A stretch of DNA of 64,000 bases from Pisaster brevispinus. Taxonomy: Eukaryota > Echinodermata > Asteroidea > Forcipulatida > Asteriidae. Positions 50,932-62,990 of the stretch are shown here, in pieces. The DNA lies in the NCBI GenBank assembly GCA_023634235.1, contig JAMKCF010000016.1, forward strand, positions 7,353,866 to 7,417,865. The letters run 5' to 3'. Made by a program: the position numbers and the translations under genes. The notes beneath the pieces are model-generated. The model had not been told where the DNA came from, searched no databases, and saw nothing but the letters and a program-made list of their open reading frames with translations. How positions within the stretch are numbered: the stretch's first letter is position 1; each line of letters begins with the position of its first letter.

Positions 50932-53900
50932 TTTTTGTTTTTTTTGGTTGATGATATTGCTGTTGCCATTTTGCTGTCGTCGTCGTTTTTGCCGTATGTC
51001 ATCTTCAAGTTGCTATTGCTAACGCTGTTGAGGTAATCATGCATTCACAAATTGTCAAAATCGGTGGGCATTGCCTTTAACAAATGCTTCCACCGTCCTA
51101 CATACAGCGTGGTGTATGTACCGACGTTACAATCGTACTTTGTTCTGTTTACTCATAACTTAATTACGTAAAAACCACATGCTGTAGGGTTAATGTGTAC
51201 ATGATGCAATTTGTTTCCGATAAACGTTTAATTGCTAGACGTTTATGTGATTTATTGCTTTCTGAATTGCATGCCATCGAGTGGTGTTCAGACATCAAAC
51301 AGCGGCTATCCACATCTCCCGGCAATTAGTCTTGTGGCCGTTGTCTTTCTCTGGTAGAGAAAATATGCGCACCGTAGGAAACAACAATCTTAATTAGTTT
51401 CAACCGTTCAAAACTAAAATGTGCATTAAGACAGTTGCGATATGGATAGGGGTGGGGGAGGGGCATCACATCGAATTTATAAACCAAACGTTTGGGGACA
51501 ATGTAATCAATGTAATATTCATGCATAAATATGATTTCCCTGGACAACAACTGGTACTGGTATTAAGTTAAGAAATTATAAACTTTATATTAAAGCTCGT
51601 CCATATTTTTTTTCTCGTTTCCCCCCTCCTTTGTTTGTCTAGTTTGTTTTTAGCTTTGTGCTTTCATATTGATTGATCGATTTTAAAACCTCCAAAATTA
51701 AAGTCGAACGGGTCGATCATTTCGAGGTCAACTTGACAGTTACTTTACTTCCCGCTAAGTGGAAATAAATTCAACGTTTTGATTTGGACTAATATTTTGA
51801 TATTTACACTAATGTTTCACACCAACTTTGCCCCCGGGTGACATTTGAAAGTCATAGCAAACTGGGGAGTCGAGGGGGGAAGGTAGATTGTTCTAAAGTA
51901 ACTGCCCCGCCTTTCGCATTAGGAATCGCATGTTCATAACCACCAACTGACGTATGCAAATGGACAGGTCCACGGCAAAAAAAATACAGATAAAAACATG
52001 CATTCTCAATCATCAAGGAATCAATTTAAAATGAGTCATGTTTTTTCTAGCAACAACAATTTTGCTAGAGGAAATCTAATTTTTGCTTTCTTTCTTCTTC
52101 TTACTGCGCTCCCGTTTAACTAACGCACTTAGAGAATATTTGGGTCAAGCCAAATATTAAATCACGTGTAATTGACAGGGCTTTTACTTTTTAGTCGGTT
52201 TTGTGGGCTCGCAGCGCGGTACAGGCATTAGCGTTTGATTTGTCACAGATATGGGCTGAATTAGGGTAAATTTGACATGAATTCATACGAATGTACACAC
52301 GAATTTATTTCGCCTGATAGAAAACTGCAAAGGGCGGGATAGTTCAGTTCTGAACAAAGTCGGCGACAACTTGAGACATGGCCTCGATTTATCTATAAAA
52401 ACCAATAGAAATACGTGGTGTGCAAAGGAGTCAGGATCCATAGTCGCATTTTGTGGCTGTGGGGTGAACAGCAGTCAGCGACAGTGGCACACCCACGGGG
52501 AAAGGTTCAGCCCTCTATGACCAACCCCCATGCAGGTGTCTGTTGATTATTTGTTGTTTTCATCTTAATTGTGTTTTCATGGAGAAAGAAACAGAAGGAG
52601 AAAACCTAAACTATTACCAACAGGGGTGGTTTATTGCATGGAGGTTCTTCTTTATTGGTGTACTAATTATTATTATTTTTTTAAATGGGACCCAATGCTG
52701 CACCCCCAAAAAATGCTGAAGGCAGACTTTATTAAATTGCATAGCATGCACCTTAGTAAAGCAAACATACCTAAAAGCAAACATAGGTAACCAGCCACGA
52801 ACACCTACGAAAATGCAACAGAGACCCCTCTGGGTCTTTTTTGCACACACGATTTCGGCTCACCAAGGACACGGAATATTGATAGAAATAGTACCCCGCT
52901 TACCGTAAACCTCAATTGTAAGAGGTTAATTAAAGCGATTTGAAACTGGTTCTAGAGAGTCAGAAACACGCCCCCAACGGCTTAGATTTAGGTCACACTA
53001 TTGATCACTGTATGAACTACAGATAGAGAAGACCAAACTACTCCGTCATCCACCGTTCTGAAAGGGGGGAAATCAAAATGTCCAGATCAGGTCGACAGCC
53101 CATTGTCTTGGTGTTGCTACTCCCCTCCTTCGAGTTCTCAGTCTACAACAACAACTTTTAGCAAAGATTCTCCTCAAAACAGAGCCAGACTGTTTTTTCC
53201 CAAGCCTCGGTTTGGTTCCATTAATTTAGACGGGAGACAAGACACGTATACGCCTTGATGAACGCCTTACAGTGATGGAGCACCTTCAGTAGAGCTATAT
53301 GTATTGAGAGAGTTTCGACATGGAGGGACAAGTCTCCTTTAAGTCACGTGGTTGTTGAATGCCACTTTCGGTCCAAATGTAGCACAACCCAATGTGCATT
53401 CTAGTCTGGCACCCTGTGTTCGCACATGCGTTGGGGGGGGGGCACATAAAATGGCTTCTAATCGCAAGTTGTCGCAATTCACCCAATACACAGCTATAAC
53501 CGTAAGCCCTCATCAAACACTCCCCCAACGTTCTGAATCAGCCATGCAGTCATCAACTCCCAACCATCCCAGTGACCTTGCTCCCAATGAGAGAAGAACC
53601 GCAGTTTCGACACAACCGACCGGCAATTTACACGTGGAGGAAGGGGCTTGTTAGCTGAGGAAATCACACGACATGAGAGCTGAGGTTTGTCTGAAATCTA
53701 GACAGCCAACAAAAGGCTAGGAGTTGAGATTGTGGGGGCCCAACTCGTTAAGTCTCGAAAGGTTAAAAGCCAAGCATACAAGTATACCTGCATAAAGAGA
53801 GCGAGAGAGAGAGAGAGAGAGACGAGGAAAAAAAGAGAGAACAAAAAAGGGAACTGGCGTCCTCAATACATCTTCTGCATACTCCTCAGACTAGTGACAG

Positions 53901-54919
53901 TGTTAGTATTTATTCTTAACAATTAATTTAAAAAGGTGCCAGTCTACAAAATATGCGTGAAGGGGACTTTACCATTTACATACACCATATCTGTCTTGTA
54001 CCCAGTCTGCAACAACAAAAATGACTACTGATTTTCATTAAACAATAGAAGGGTAAGACTTTTTTTTTATTTGCATTCACAGCCTCGGTTTTGGTGCACA
54101 ATCTAAAAATCTCTCGGGTCAGGCTCCGGGGAGAGTGACGCGGAGTGGATACGTCTGACATGGAAACTGGTTACAAAAAGAGACTTTAGCTCGGATTCTG
54201 ACTACCCGTGTCTGGATCAATTTGACATGGATTCTGGGTCATGATTGAACTTTGCTACCCTTATTTTTGTTCAAAGAAATTCCCACAAGGACAAAAACAA
54301 AGTTAACAAATTGGACAGCTCCAGAGTGTTAGCTTTGAACTGATTTCATGGCAAAATAAGAGGAAGCCTGAAGGTTATGAGCTTGCTACATTACCGTAAT
54401 TCTCGAAGATGTTTCCTTGAGTCAATGAGCGAGCGTGGAATGAAACCGTTTTCGAAACCAAAGCTTCGGCTTTGATTCAGGCGCAGGCTCCGTTGGTTAT
54501 TTAGGAAAGACGCGCTTTCGGTATGGGGGCTTCAAACAGCCTAAAGCCGGAGCCCAAGCTCAAAGTCGTGGTTTCGAAAAAGGCTATAGGACTTCGTCCC
54601 CAGGAGAAAAGGACATTTTCGTTCATTTGGATACGAAGTTGATATTCACTTCTCTTCAGTTTTAATCAGTTAGGTAATGGATAAAAACATGTACAGTTGT
54701 TTAGACCGGCGCTATATCTCGCTATCTCTAATTCTGTTATAATATAATGCAAGTTTTTTTTTTCTCTTATCCGTAAACGGGTACAAGCTTCTGTCATCTT
54801 CAGTTACGCAGCCAATGTTTTCGCGCAAGCAGCGATCTTTGTTTTTAACACACACCGCTCAATCAAGTATCGGCTAGCGATCAATCAAAAAACCAGCCTG
54901 TTTTTTGCGACCCGTCAAA

Positions 54920-54942
54920 TCCCCCCCCCCCCCCCCCCCCCC
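54920..54942. repeat. Run of 23 C
   Basis: Homopolymer; shorter C or G runs are scattered elsewhere (for example 6061-6069, 28845-28856 and 55203-55215). Confidence 0.9.
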
Positions 54943-55574
54943 ACTCAACATCGCTGCACAATATCTCTCGCTAAGACGCACTGCATTGCCCCCAAATCCA
55001 TCCACCTGTGTGTTGTGGAATATTGAGAGACTGCCGTGCTTATCTGATGCACAAGGTAGCGCAGCGCAGTTTCCGTTTCAGGCTAATTGACAAACTGCGC
55101 GATTTCCTCTTGGCCAATCAACGAGTTAAGACTAATATTTAGCGCAACCTGAGAGCGAATGTAGAAGGGGAAGGGGGTGAAATAGGTCCCCTTTCTGTAA
55201 ATCCCCCCCCCCCCCATTTACGCATACACCTGCTGCACGTGAGTTGATGCTATCTTGTGTGGTGGGTTTTGAAACCCTGTATGCATCCTTCCAACATCTG
55301 GAGTTGATTTCACTTTAGTTTTAGAAAAAAAAAAGTTCAATATAAAATCCTCGGTGTTTATTAAAATGTAAATGCATGGGCGTTGTGTGTGGGTGGGTGA
55401 AACTCGGTCATTTACTACACATTCACGGTGCTGGACTACTGAGAGGGGAAACCCTTTGCAATAAGTTGGGAATTTTATTTTATTTATTTTTTTCTCTCTC
55501 TCTTAAAAGACATGTTTGATTAAACCAAGCAGACTAGAGGTAACTCTACCTGGTTGGTATGGATGGAGTGAAGA

Positions 55575-56009
55575 ATGAATGGTGACAGAGAGTTAAATTG
55601 TGATAGATTTGATCGTCTTCAGAACATGTCGAAGTGGATGCCTAGGCATTCCGGTAAATTCCTACGCAGTCATGGTCAAAATTGGAAAAAGAGACATAGA
55701 GAGAGAGAGAGAGACAGACATAGAGAAATCGTGCCGTTTACAAGTTTAGATCCTTTTGCAGACAGCCACAAAGCAGAACCTTTTTTGTTTTACCTCGAGT
55801 CTGTTGATTATGATTATTTTTTATGTATTATTATTATTACTTTTTTGCCATTCTTTACTACTTCTCACAGAGAGTCGATGATTGGTGCATTATTCCTCCC
55901 CGAGGATGTTGTTAATTTAAAAACATCCAACAGGTTTAAGGGAAAAATTGACAAGTTCTGGAAAGAAAATGGATATGGGGTACTAAAAAGATATAATCTA
56001 TCAATTTAA
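55575..56009 (+). pseudogene. Possible tail of a non-LTR retrotransposon reverse transcriptase frame
   Basis: The plus-strand frame of 144 residues ends LPEDVVNLKTSNRFKGKIDK followed by FWKENGYGVLKRY. The pattern LP(D/E)xVVN...(V/S)N.FK..(L/I)DKFW is typical of the C-terminal tail of many non-LTR reverse transcriptases. The middle part is hydrophobic low-complexity and no YADD or other catalytic motif is present, so at most a worn 3' remnant survives. AT-rich sequence follows, as in an old insertion. Confidence 0.3.
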
Positions 56010-57149
56010 CCAATCCATCATAAGTACATACGTAAGTAAACTGAACATCTGGCTCATTCAATTTCCTTTGAATTAAATGTTCTGTTAGCATTCAACGGGT
56101 AAAAGGGGTAAACACACACCAAAACAAAAAAATATTCGAGTTCCCCGAAAACTAAAGGCAAGAGGCTGATCAAGCAATCAATTTCATCGATATGTGGTAA
56201 CAAATCAACTGGTAAAAATGTAGTATGGAATGTATTGAAATGAATTTATAGAATGACTAAAACGAAGTTGATTGTGAGAAAACAATCCGGGTGATTTGGG
56301 GAAAAACACGGTCATTTGAAATCTGAAACCGAATACTTGTATTTGCACAAAAGGAAAGAATGATTGAGCCTGAAGTTTGCAATTTTGGTTGTCTGATAGA
56401 AACAAGTAATAGGCCTACAATTATTATACGATTGTTTTAATTATTTATTTACTTTTGTGTTCATTTGTTCTATATTTATTTGCTATTACCATTTTTAATT
56501 GTATGTTTGCTTTTATTTATGTATTTTATATTTTAATGCATGCTTGTATTTATTTATTCATTATTTTATGTATTCTTATCATTATGTATCCACCCTTTCT
56601 AAAGGGGGGATACGTCGAAATAGGCCATATGAAAAAGCGGGTCATCAAGTTCATGGGCTTTTACTGGTGGTAGGGGGCGCTATTCCACTCTACCGTCTTC
56701 CCATCAATCATTTCAGTTCCTACAGAGAACATGACGAAGATGGCAACATCATGACAATAATGAGCTGGAATAAATAAGTAAAGAGCTAGCGCAAGACTCG
56801 ATTGATTACGAAAGGTATTTGTTTGTTTGTTGAGGTGTTTGGGTGTTTGTTTTGGTTTCTTAGAAAAGAAAACTATACTCGGATACGACTCCCAGGTAAC
56901 CCTACCTACCCATTTCAGGACCAGCATGGCACCCTTATCTACGTCACATATTTGCCACGAACCAGGCTCAGTACCGAGTTTCTGACTCCCGATTCGGGTT
57001 ATTTTTGCCTCCTTCTTGGCTCAAGAGGTCTTGAACCCTGGGACTCAGTTCGGGGATCAGTAACCCTTGACCTTTTTAGAATGTGGTTTCAAAAACGCAC
57101 ACACAGAAATATTAAACTTAGGTTTTGGGTTTTTTTTTTTAACTCTGAC

Positions 57150-57350
57150 CTTGTCTGAGGAAGTTGAGGTGAGAGAGCAAGACGTCAGCATTGTAGGAGC
57201 TAGTCAACCGTGTGAAGTCATCCCTGGTCATCTTACACAACTGTTTGCCGTCGAGGTCGAACCTGTTCACCATGACTTCTTGGAGGGAGTACTCGCTGAC
57301 CGTCCACTGCACCCACTGTTGCACATGATCTGTAGACCATGTGTTGGGGT
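57150..57350 (-). CDS. erg: Erg-like ETS factor, internal exon carrying the whole PNT (Pointed/SAM) domain
   Basis: The minus-strand exon is 201 nt and is bounded by a tacag acceptor and an AAG|gtcaga donor. It reads in one frame, phase 1 at both ends. The translation begins (D)PNTWSTDHVQQWVQWTVSEY, continues with LDGKQLCKMTRDDFTRL and ends SSYNADVLLSHLNFLRQ. These blocks align along their whole length with the vertebrate ERG PNT domain (WSTDHVRQWLEWAVKEY, DGKELCKMTKDDFQRL, SYNADILLSHLHYLRE). The SYNADVLLSH block is nearer ERG than FLI1. The loop before LDGK is one residue shorter than in human ERG. PNT domains are helical protein-interaction modules of nuclear ETS transcription factors; in vertebrates ERG acts in mesoderm, blood and vessel development, and echinoderm Erg is part of mesoderm gene networks. 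The start codon and upstream residues lie in earlier exons outside the window to the right. The donor has C at +3, which is weak. Family assignment is firm; ERG rather than a joint ERG/FLI1 ancestor is inference. Confidence 0.96.
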
Positions 57351-57356
57351 CTGTAT

Positions 57357-57360
<4 letters not shown>

Positions 57361-57388
<28 letters not shown>
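57361..57388. repeat. (GA)14 microsatellite forming the pyrimidine tract of the PNT-exon acceptor
   Basis: On the minus strand this reads as (TC)14 followed by tgccatacag and the first base of the PNT exon, so the microsatellite ends 10 nt before the exon. It takes the place of an ordinary polypyrimidine tract for this 3' splice site. Confidence 0.95.
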
Positions 57389-57394
<6 letters not shown>

Positions 57395-57710
57395 TAGAAA
57401 TAATCTTAGTTTTCATTTCGTTGGTTCTTGGTTCAAATCCTAGTATTATTCAAATGATGATAATGAAAAACAACAAACGCCTTAAGTTTTGTGGAAATCT
57501 GTTAGGTTCCTGGTCAAAGTGTCCAGTGTTGTCTGTACACAACAATGAAGTTTGCAACACAGCACAACAACAACAACACATTAAGTTTGTGTGATTCTAT
57601 ATTAGGTTTATTGGTTTGCATCCAGTGATTCAAATGCTGATAATGAAAAACCCAGAAACGCATTTCAGTTTTGTGGTCATTTTTTAAGGTTCTTGGTCGG
57701 GTTCGAACCC

Positions 57711-57817
57711 AGTGGTTCTGAGAAGAACCGGTGGTTGGACAGCTCGACGTTTCGATCAGTGTGCTCTGATAGTCTTCAGGTCGTCAAACCATCGGTTCTT
57801 CTCAGGACCACCACTAC
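57711..57817 (-). ncRNA. Hammerhead-like motif inside a 28-bp inverted repeat
   Basis: On the minus strand the core (57741-57780) is CTGAAGA, stem CTATCAG, loop AGCACA, CTGATC, GAAACGTCGAG. Stem II forms with one mismatch. It is embedded between imperfect inverted repeats: agtggttctgagaagaaccg on the left at 57711 and, reversed, cggttcttctcaggaccacc on the right at 57793. The core agrees with CUGANGA..GAAA and the very short ACGU stem III known for hammerhead motifs of Penelope-like retroelements. An extra base lies between the two core parts and stem I pairs only in part. No reverse transcriptase is nearby. Confidence 0.5.
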
Positions 57818-59224
57818 TCGATAGAGATTTCACACACGGTGTAACCAGCCTCACCTGATTGAGCTTCAAAATGAAAGTAAATGCAAAGCCAAACTTTTTT
57901 TTCTTTTTTTTTCGTTTTCGAAAACGGCACCCCTCTCTTCAAGTATAATGTACTTGCAGATTTCTCTCCATAATTCTATATTTATCCTGGGTTCATGTCA
58001 TTTCTTCCAAACACTTCCCTACCTAGCTTACCCCTACCCCCTGCAGATTAAACAAACTCCTGCGTAATACGCGAAAAGTGGTGTCGCCCCCAATTATTTA
58101 CAAAATAGAGGGCGCTGTACCCACTATCCGTGGCTGCCACGAAGTCCCTACCCGAATCCACATCCGTTTCGCACGAATATTATGTTTTTATTTTTTCCCA
58201 ACGTCAACTAGGGAGGCCTACATCGAAAAGGTCAAGTCTTTTTATATGTCAACCCAATGAAAATGAAACTAGAAATTGTCTGGTTTAATGTTACAGCACT
58301 TCGTATCGTCAAGCTAGAAAGCTTCTTTTCAACTATAGTGTTCTAAACGCTTATACATGGAGTTTTGTTTTATCGGGCATCGACTCTGACAATTAATGGA
58401 GATCGAAACAAGGTGCTCCTGGTGATAGCTCTTTCTAACCAGGGTACAAATGATGAATATTGACTTTCTTCTTTCGGACAATTAATGTTTGTATGGGCAG
58501 CATCTTCTATGTTAACAATTTCGAGGAAAGTAGACGGATCGATTGGATGGCCAAGTTGTATCTGTTTATTATATAAGAACTATGTGATTGTTTCAATGCG
58601 TCGATTGTCTTTCCAGTCCACAGACCAGGAAACTAATTGTCTTTTTAAAAGTTTTGGTTTAGCGAACAGCGTTAAATACTGAACCATGGGCATGTTATTT
58701 GACCTGACAGTTATACCACATGATATTTGGTACAGCCAGTGTCCTACTCAGATTAAAAAAAAATTACAATAATAACAACGTTGCATGTTTGTGTTGAACA
58801 AAGATAACGGAAGCATACTCTTCCTGTTTAGGGAAGGACTACGCGGATCCACCACACATTATGTAGATACCATCTGGGCTCGTGACGTCACGGAGGTCAT
58901 GACCTCTGGTCTGTGGCACCCTGTCGTCGATTTTTTTGTGGGTGTTTTAATGGACATTTTTTGTTTTGTTTTATATTCTGCGCAAACGGTATACGTATAA
59001 TTTGCTACAGTTGTAGCAATAAACCCAGGGGTTGCTTTCCTCCAGTTGTCAGACATTTTTAATGAATACAAATTAGCAACGAAGGGCAATAACAAATTAC
59101 CTTGTAATGCAAGACGTCTGCGTGTCCCAGTTTCTTTACACTTGCTGTTTAAAGATAGGGTCACAGGCTGGTATTGTGTCAACGTTATGTTGATTTACAG
59201 ACACAATCATCAAGACAGATACAA

Positions 59225-59625
59225 TAAAAGTCACCTGTGAAATACCCAGCCGAATACAGTGTCTACTTTTTGAGAAAACAGCAAAAAACTGTCACGTTAT
59301 GTTCCTTCGCGAACAGCGAATCCATTCACGCTTAGCGAGGGGACAGCGGGTACCAACCGAATCTATGGCCGCAGCATTTGCGAACGGACACCGCGGAAAG
59401 TTGAATTTTCAGTCAACCCTCAGCAATCTGAGAAACGATCCACGCATGAATCGTTTCTCAGATTCGAAAATGTTTCGTGGGGGGGGGGTTAAAATTATAT
59501 CCAAACGAAGGGAAGCTTTTCTCAAAATAGCTCATACTATCAACAAGCAGCAGTGCTTCTTACCAAGTCCGTTCGTATGGCCAATAGATTTTGGAGTATT
59601 TACCAATCTATGATCCCAACTTTAA
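59225..59625 (+). repeat. Dispersed hairpin-containing repeat, copy 3
   Basis: This is the best copy of the family. The perfect 15-bp arms AATCTGAGAAACGAT (59425-59439) and ATCGTTTCTCAGATT (59450-59464) enclose ccacgcatga. They are preceded by the gagaaaacag..aactgtcacgtta and gcgggtaccaaccgaatctatgg segments and followed by cagtgcttcttaccaag and ttttggagtatttacc. A short piece of the same family (gcgggtaccaactgtatctctgg) is at 45885-45905. Confidence 0.8.
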
Positions 59626-59916
59626 AGGAAAGGAAAGAATGCACGAGTCTCTCCCTATACGCACACGAGCAAGATGCATCCGCGGTACATTTTCTTCTTT
59701 CGAAAGGGAAGTCGAGCATTCATTTTGACAGAGCAATGGTGAAAAACAAAAATGAAAACTCAAATTCGATTTCCAATAGCTAGACCGATTTTCAAGGCGC
59801 GGCTTGTAGCAGAATTCTGCGCTTACGGCGCCCAACCAAAACCCATGATTCTTTGGGCGTCCCGTAGAAACACCCAAAACGTTAGGGGCCATTCGGGATG
59901 ATCGATGTTTCTATTT

Positions 59917-60222
59917 TTACACATTGGCAGACAATATAATATACCCTATACGCTGAAGAACAAAGTAATGTCTCAAATAAGGCAGAATGTTGTCCCAGTT
60001 CGGGAGTTTCCAATGGCTTGGCATGGCTTCCAGCATGCAACTCGTATAGCTGAAACACTCAGATGACTGTAAGGCCACGCTATCTCCCAAGTGGGCGCAG
60101 AGATCAGCTATCGAAACACGGTTGACCGTTAGCACTGGAACTTCACAGGCAGTGATCCTATTATCTGTATTGAAAACTGAATTTCGATGTTCAGTTATTT
60201 CTTTTGACCAACCCATCCACAA
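59917..60222 (-). other. Unidentified open frame, 101 codons
   Basis: The minus-strand frame reads, in part, ITACEVPVLTVNRVSIADLC and AMPSHWKLPNWDNILPYLRH. It follows, on the same strand, a shorter open stretch (60240-60360: KILSRLEKGDLVTALKSYQR) and the 60760-61008 frame, so all three may be pieces of one decayed coding region. No known domain is recognised. Confidence 0.25.
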
Positions 60223-60759
60223 TTTCGTTTTTAAAAGATATTAAAATTTTGAAAACATTGATTATTCCGAACTGCCGTAAGCAGTCCCATGACAAGTAGG
60301 CATGGTGGACGCTGGTAGCTTTTTAAAGCAGTCACTAAATCACCTTTCTCGAGTCTAGAGAGAATCTTACTTGTTAAGTTTTTTATGGGTTTTTTTCCAA
60401 ATACAATACTAGGCCCTATTGTCTGTACATTTACGTAAACTTGCCTGTGTCATCTGGAAAGCTAGCCCACTCTTTGGCGGCATTCAAGATCATTGGGGAC
60501 AAGACCTTTGGTGATTTTAAAATAATGATACACCAATGGAACTCAAAAGAGTACACTCGTTTTAATCATCTTGCTTTGGTTTTATATTTAATTTGTATTT
60601 TTAAGAAACAATATCATAAATAGATTTGGCCCTCTATGGATGCTCAGGGGGCTCGGGTCCTTGCCCCGCTCTCCAAGAACCTGACAGTAGATTTGTATTT
60701 AATTGGACAATTGTTAGAAATTGAGCTGCGTTCAAAGCTTTAAAAGAAAACCTACTGCT

Positions 60760-61008
60760 CTAAAACAGTGTTTCATTTTGTATTTTATGAGCCCCTATTG
60801 ATTTTGGTTTTGTCTTTCTGTTTCGCATTCTACGGAATAGTAAGTCGATTTCCAACCTCCTGTATTTAGCATGTTCACAACGATTTTCTCGTAGGTTCAG
60901 ACCTCGGACAAAATTTAGCAATGCAGGGGGATATTTCAGGACAGACAAAACATTGTCATCTTTTTTGTTCACCACACGAGGTGCAATTTGTAAAATTTCG
61001 CAACCATG
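60760..61008 (-). other. Unidentified protein-like open frame, 83 codons
   Basis: On the minus strand a frame beginning at a TCT after a stop reads HGCEILQIAPRVVNKKDDNV, then LSVLKYPPALLNFVRGLNLR and ENRCEHAKYRRLEIDLLFRR, ending ETLF and a stop. The composition (charged, with Leu spacing) looks like a real protein rather than repeat DNA, but I do not recognise the family. It could be a decayed mobile-element or host pseudogene fragment nested in the Erg intron. There is no good donor or acceptor in phase with Erg. Confidence 0.3.
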
Positions 61009-61829
61009 GTAAGATTAAGCCAGGAACACCTGGTAAATTGCCATTGTGTGAAGATGGGTTTACGAAAAAAATATATATATAAATAATAATACATAAATAA
61101 TAAACGCAGTTTATCTTCTGTCAGGATTTTTGTGCATGGTCATCTATATTGAGAATTGGTACTGGTGGGAACATTGTAATCAACGAACTATCAGATTTAA
61201 AACAAAACGAAACAATTTATTTTCCGGTAATTAGACAACCATTCATACCTGTTTTATGTTATACATCTCGTGTGTATGTGAACAATTCCAATTTGTTGAC
61301 AAGCATTCACAGCATCTCAAACAACTTTCCCTCGTGACCATGCGTGAACGACCCCGGCACTATGGGGTGACCCAGGCAGTTACACCCGGTGGCGCGGGTC
61401 ATGATAACACTCAGATTTCCCGGTCATCCAACCTCGACACAGCTGTGTCACACCGTGAAACATCAAAATCCTCCCCCGAGAGATTACCCACGAGGGCTCT
61501 CGGTAACGCCCGCTGAAGTTGAACAACGCATTAAAATGAAACCAGATCTAGTATTACAGTACACCAACGACATTAACATATCAATCAGTCTATGCTCGAA
61601 TCAATGTTTGTGATTTCTCTGGTTGTGTAGGATAATTGTTATAATAAGACCGGTTATATATTTGTATTTTTCCTCGAGGAGACCCAAAGAAGTACAACAT
61701 AATCGGCCATAAAAATACTTTGATCAGAAGTTGTATAATTTCAAGACAAGCCACACTAGGACTAAAGTCGACTATCCACGAATCATGATATCAAATATAA
61801 ACAAAATTACAACTATTCCCAATAATTGA

Positions 61830-62310
<481 letters not shown>

Positions 62311-62769
62311 GTGTTGTGGTTTTTTTTTTTCATTCATTTTTATTTTAGTTATTATTTAAAAAAAATCGTTTTCAACCACTATCTCTTGTTTTACAAAACT
62401 GCTTTAGAATGTTCACAATAAAATTACATTTGTCAAAGTCCATCTCGTAATATGGAAAGTCAGGTGATGAAACACCAAAATGCTCAATAATGAACATACG
62501 TCGTCGCAGCTGGCTCCACAGGCACGCTTAGTTCACTAAAGAACATGATTTATTTCTCTCTTTTATTTTTATTATAAACATATTTTTCTCCCTCTCTATT
62601 TCCCCTTATTTTATTCAAACAAGTTTGAGACCCCGTCCCCAGACATCAAGAACTCGGTTGAGCTATTGCATGTGTCACATGCTAATCCACAATTCATTGG
62701 GTGTACACAGCTGCCCCTACACTGAATGATTGATAATACAGAAATCTGCAACGTAACTTCACGCCCCCC

Positions 62770-62990
62770 CCCCCCCCTCAATCTCACCCCTCTTGAAATC
62801 GCCTCTCTAAACCAGATTATTACCTTGTTTGTTAATCCCCCTAATCTCCTCCAAATCCGTGCAAGCTCTAGATTTCGAGCCTGGGAGATTGCGTCAATTT
62901 GGGGCTTTAATTAACGTGTTCCTGCCGGGGTGCTAAACACGTGCCGCTCGGTCTGTGCTAATCGAAAGTGCCCCCTTTAGAACGAGACCT
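62770..62990. promoter_or_regulatory. Candidate regulatory block upstream of the PNT exon
   Basis: Unique sequence with TAAT words (gctttaattaacgtg, gttaatccccctaatctcc) and E-box-like CACGTG (ctaaacacgtgccgc). No repeat or coding signature; function is inferred only from composition. Confidence 0.28.

Larger units (their letters stand above)
48830..57149 (-). other. 8.3-kb intron of the Erg-like gene between the PNT exon and the next exon
   Basis: It contains long (TTG)n sequence at 50796-50931, a (TTTG)n tract at 49496-49525, a (GA)n tract at 53799-53822, a run of 23 C at 54920-54942, and a plus-strand frame at 55575-56009 that may include a retrotransposon remnant. Otherwise it is AT-rich sequence in which I see nothing specific. 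Confidence 0.8.

Noticed and set aside
59096..59179. Possible minus-strand exon ending CTTGCATTACAAG|gtaatt
   Set aside because: The frame open to the donor has the wrong entry phase, and the phase-1 frame has a stop; the sequence also resembles a dispersed repeat end.
62826..62882. 57-nt minus-strand segment between tcccag and AAG|gtaata, open in phase 1-1
   Set aside because: The phase fits Erg, but the peptide (SKSRACTDLEEIRGINKQ) is unlike the MTTNERRVIVPA region expected before the PNT domain and the acceptor tract is poor; left as unproven.
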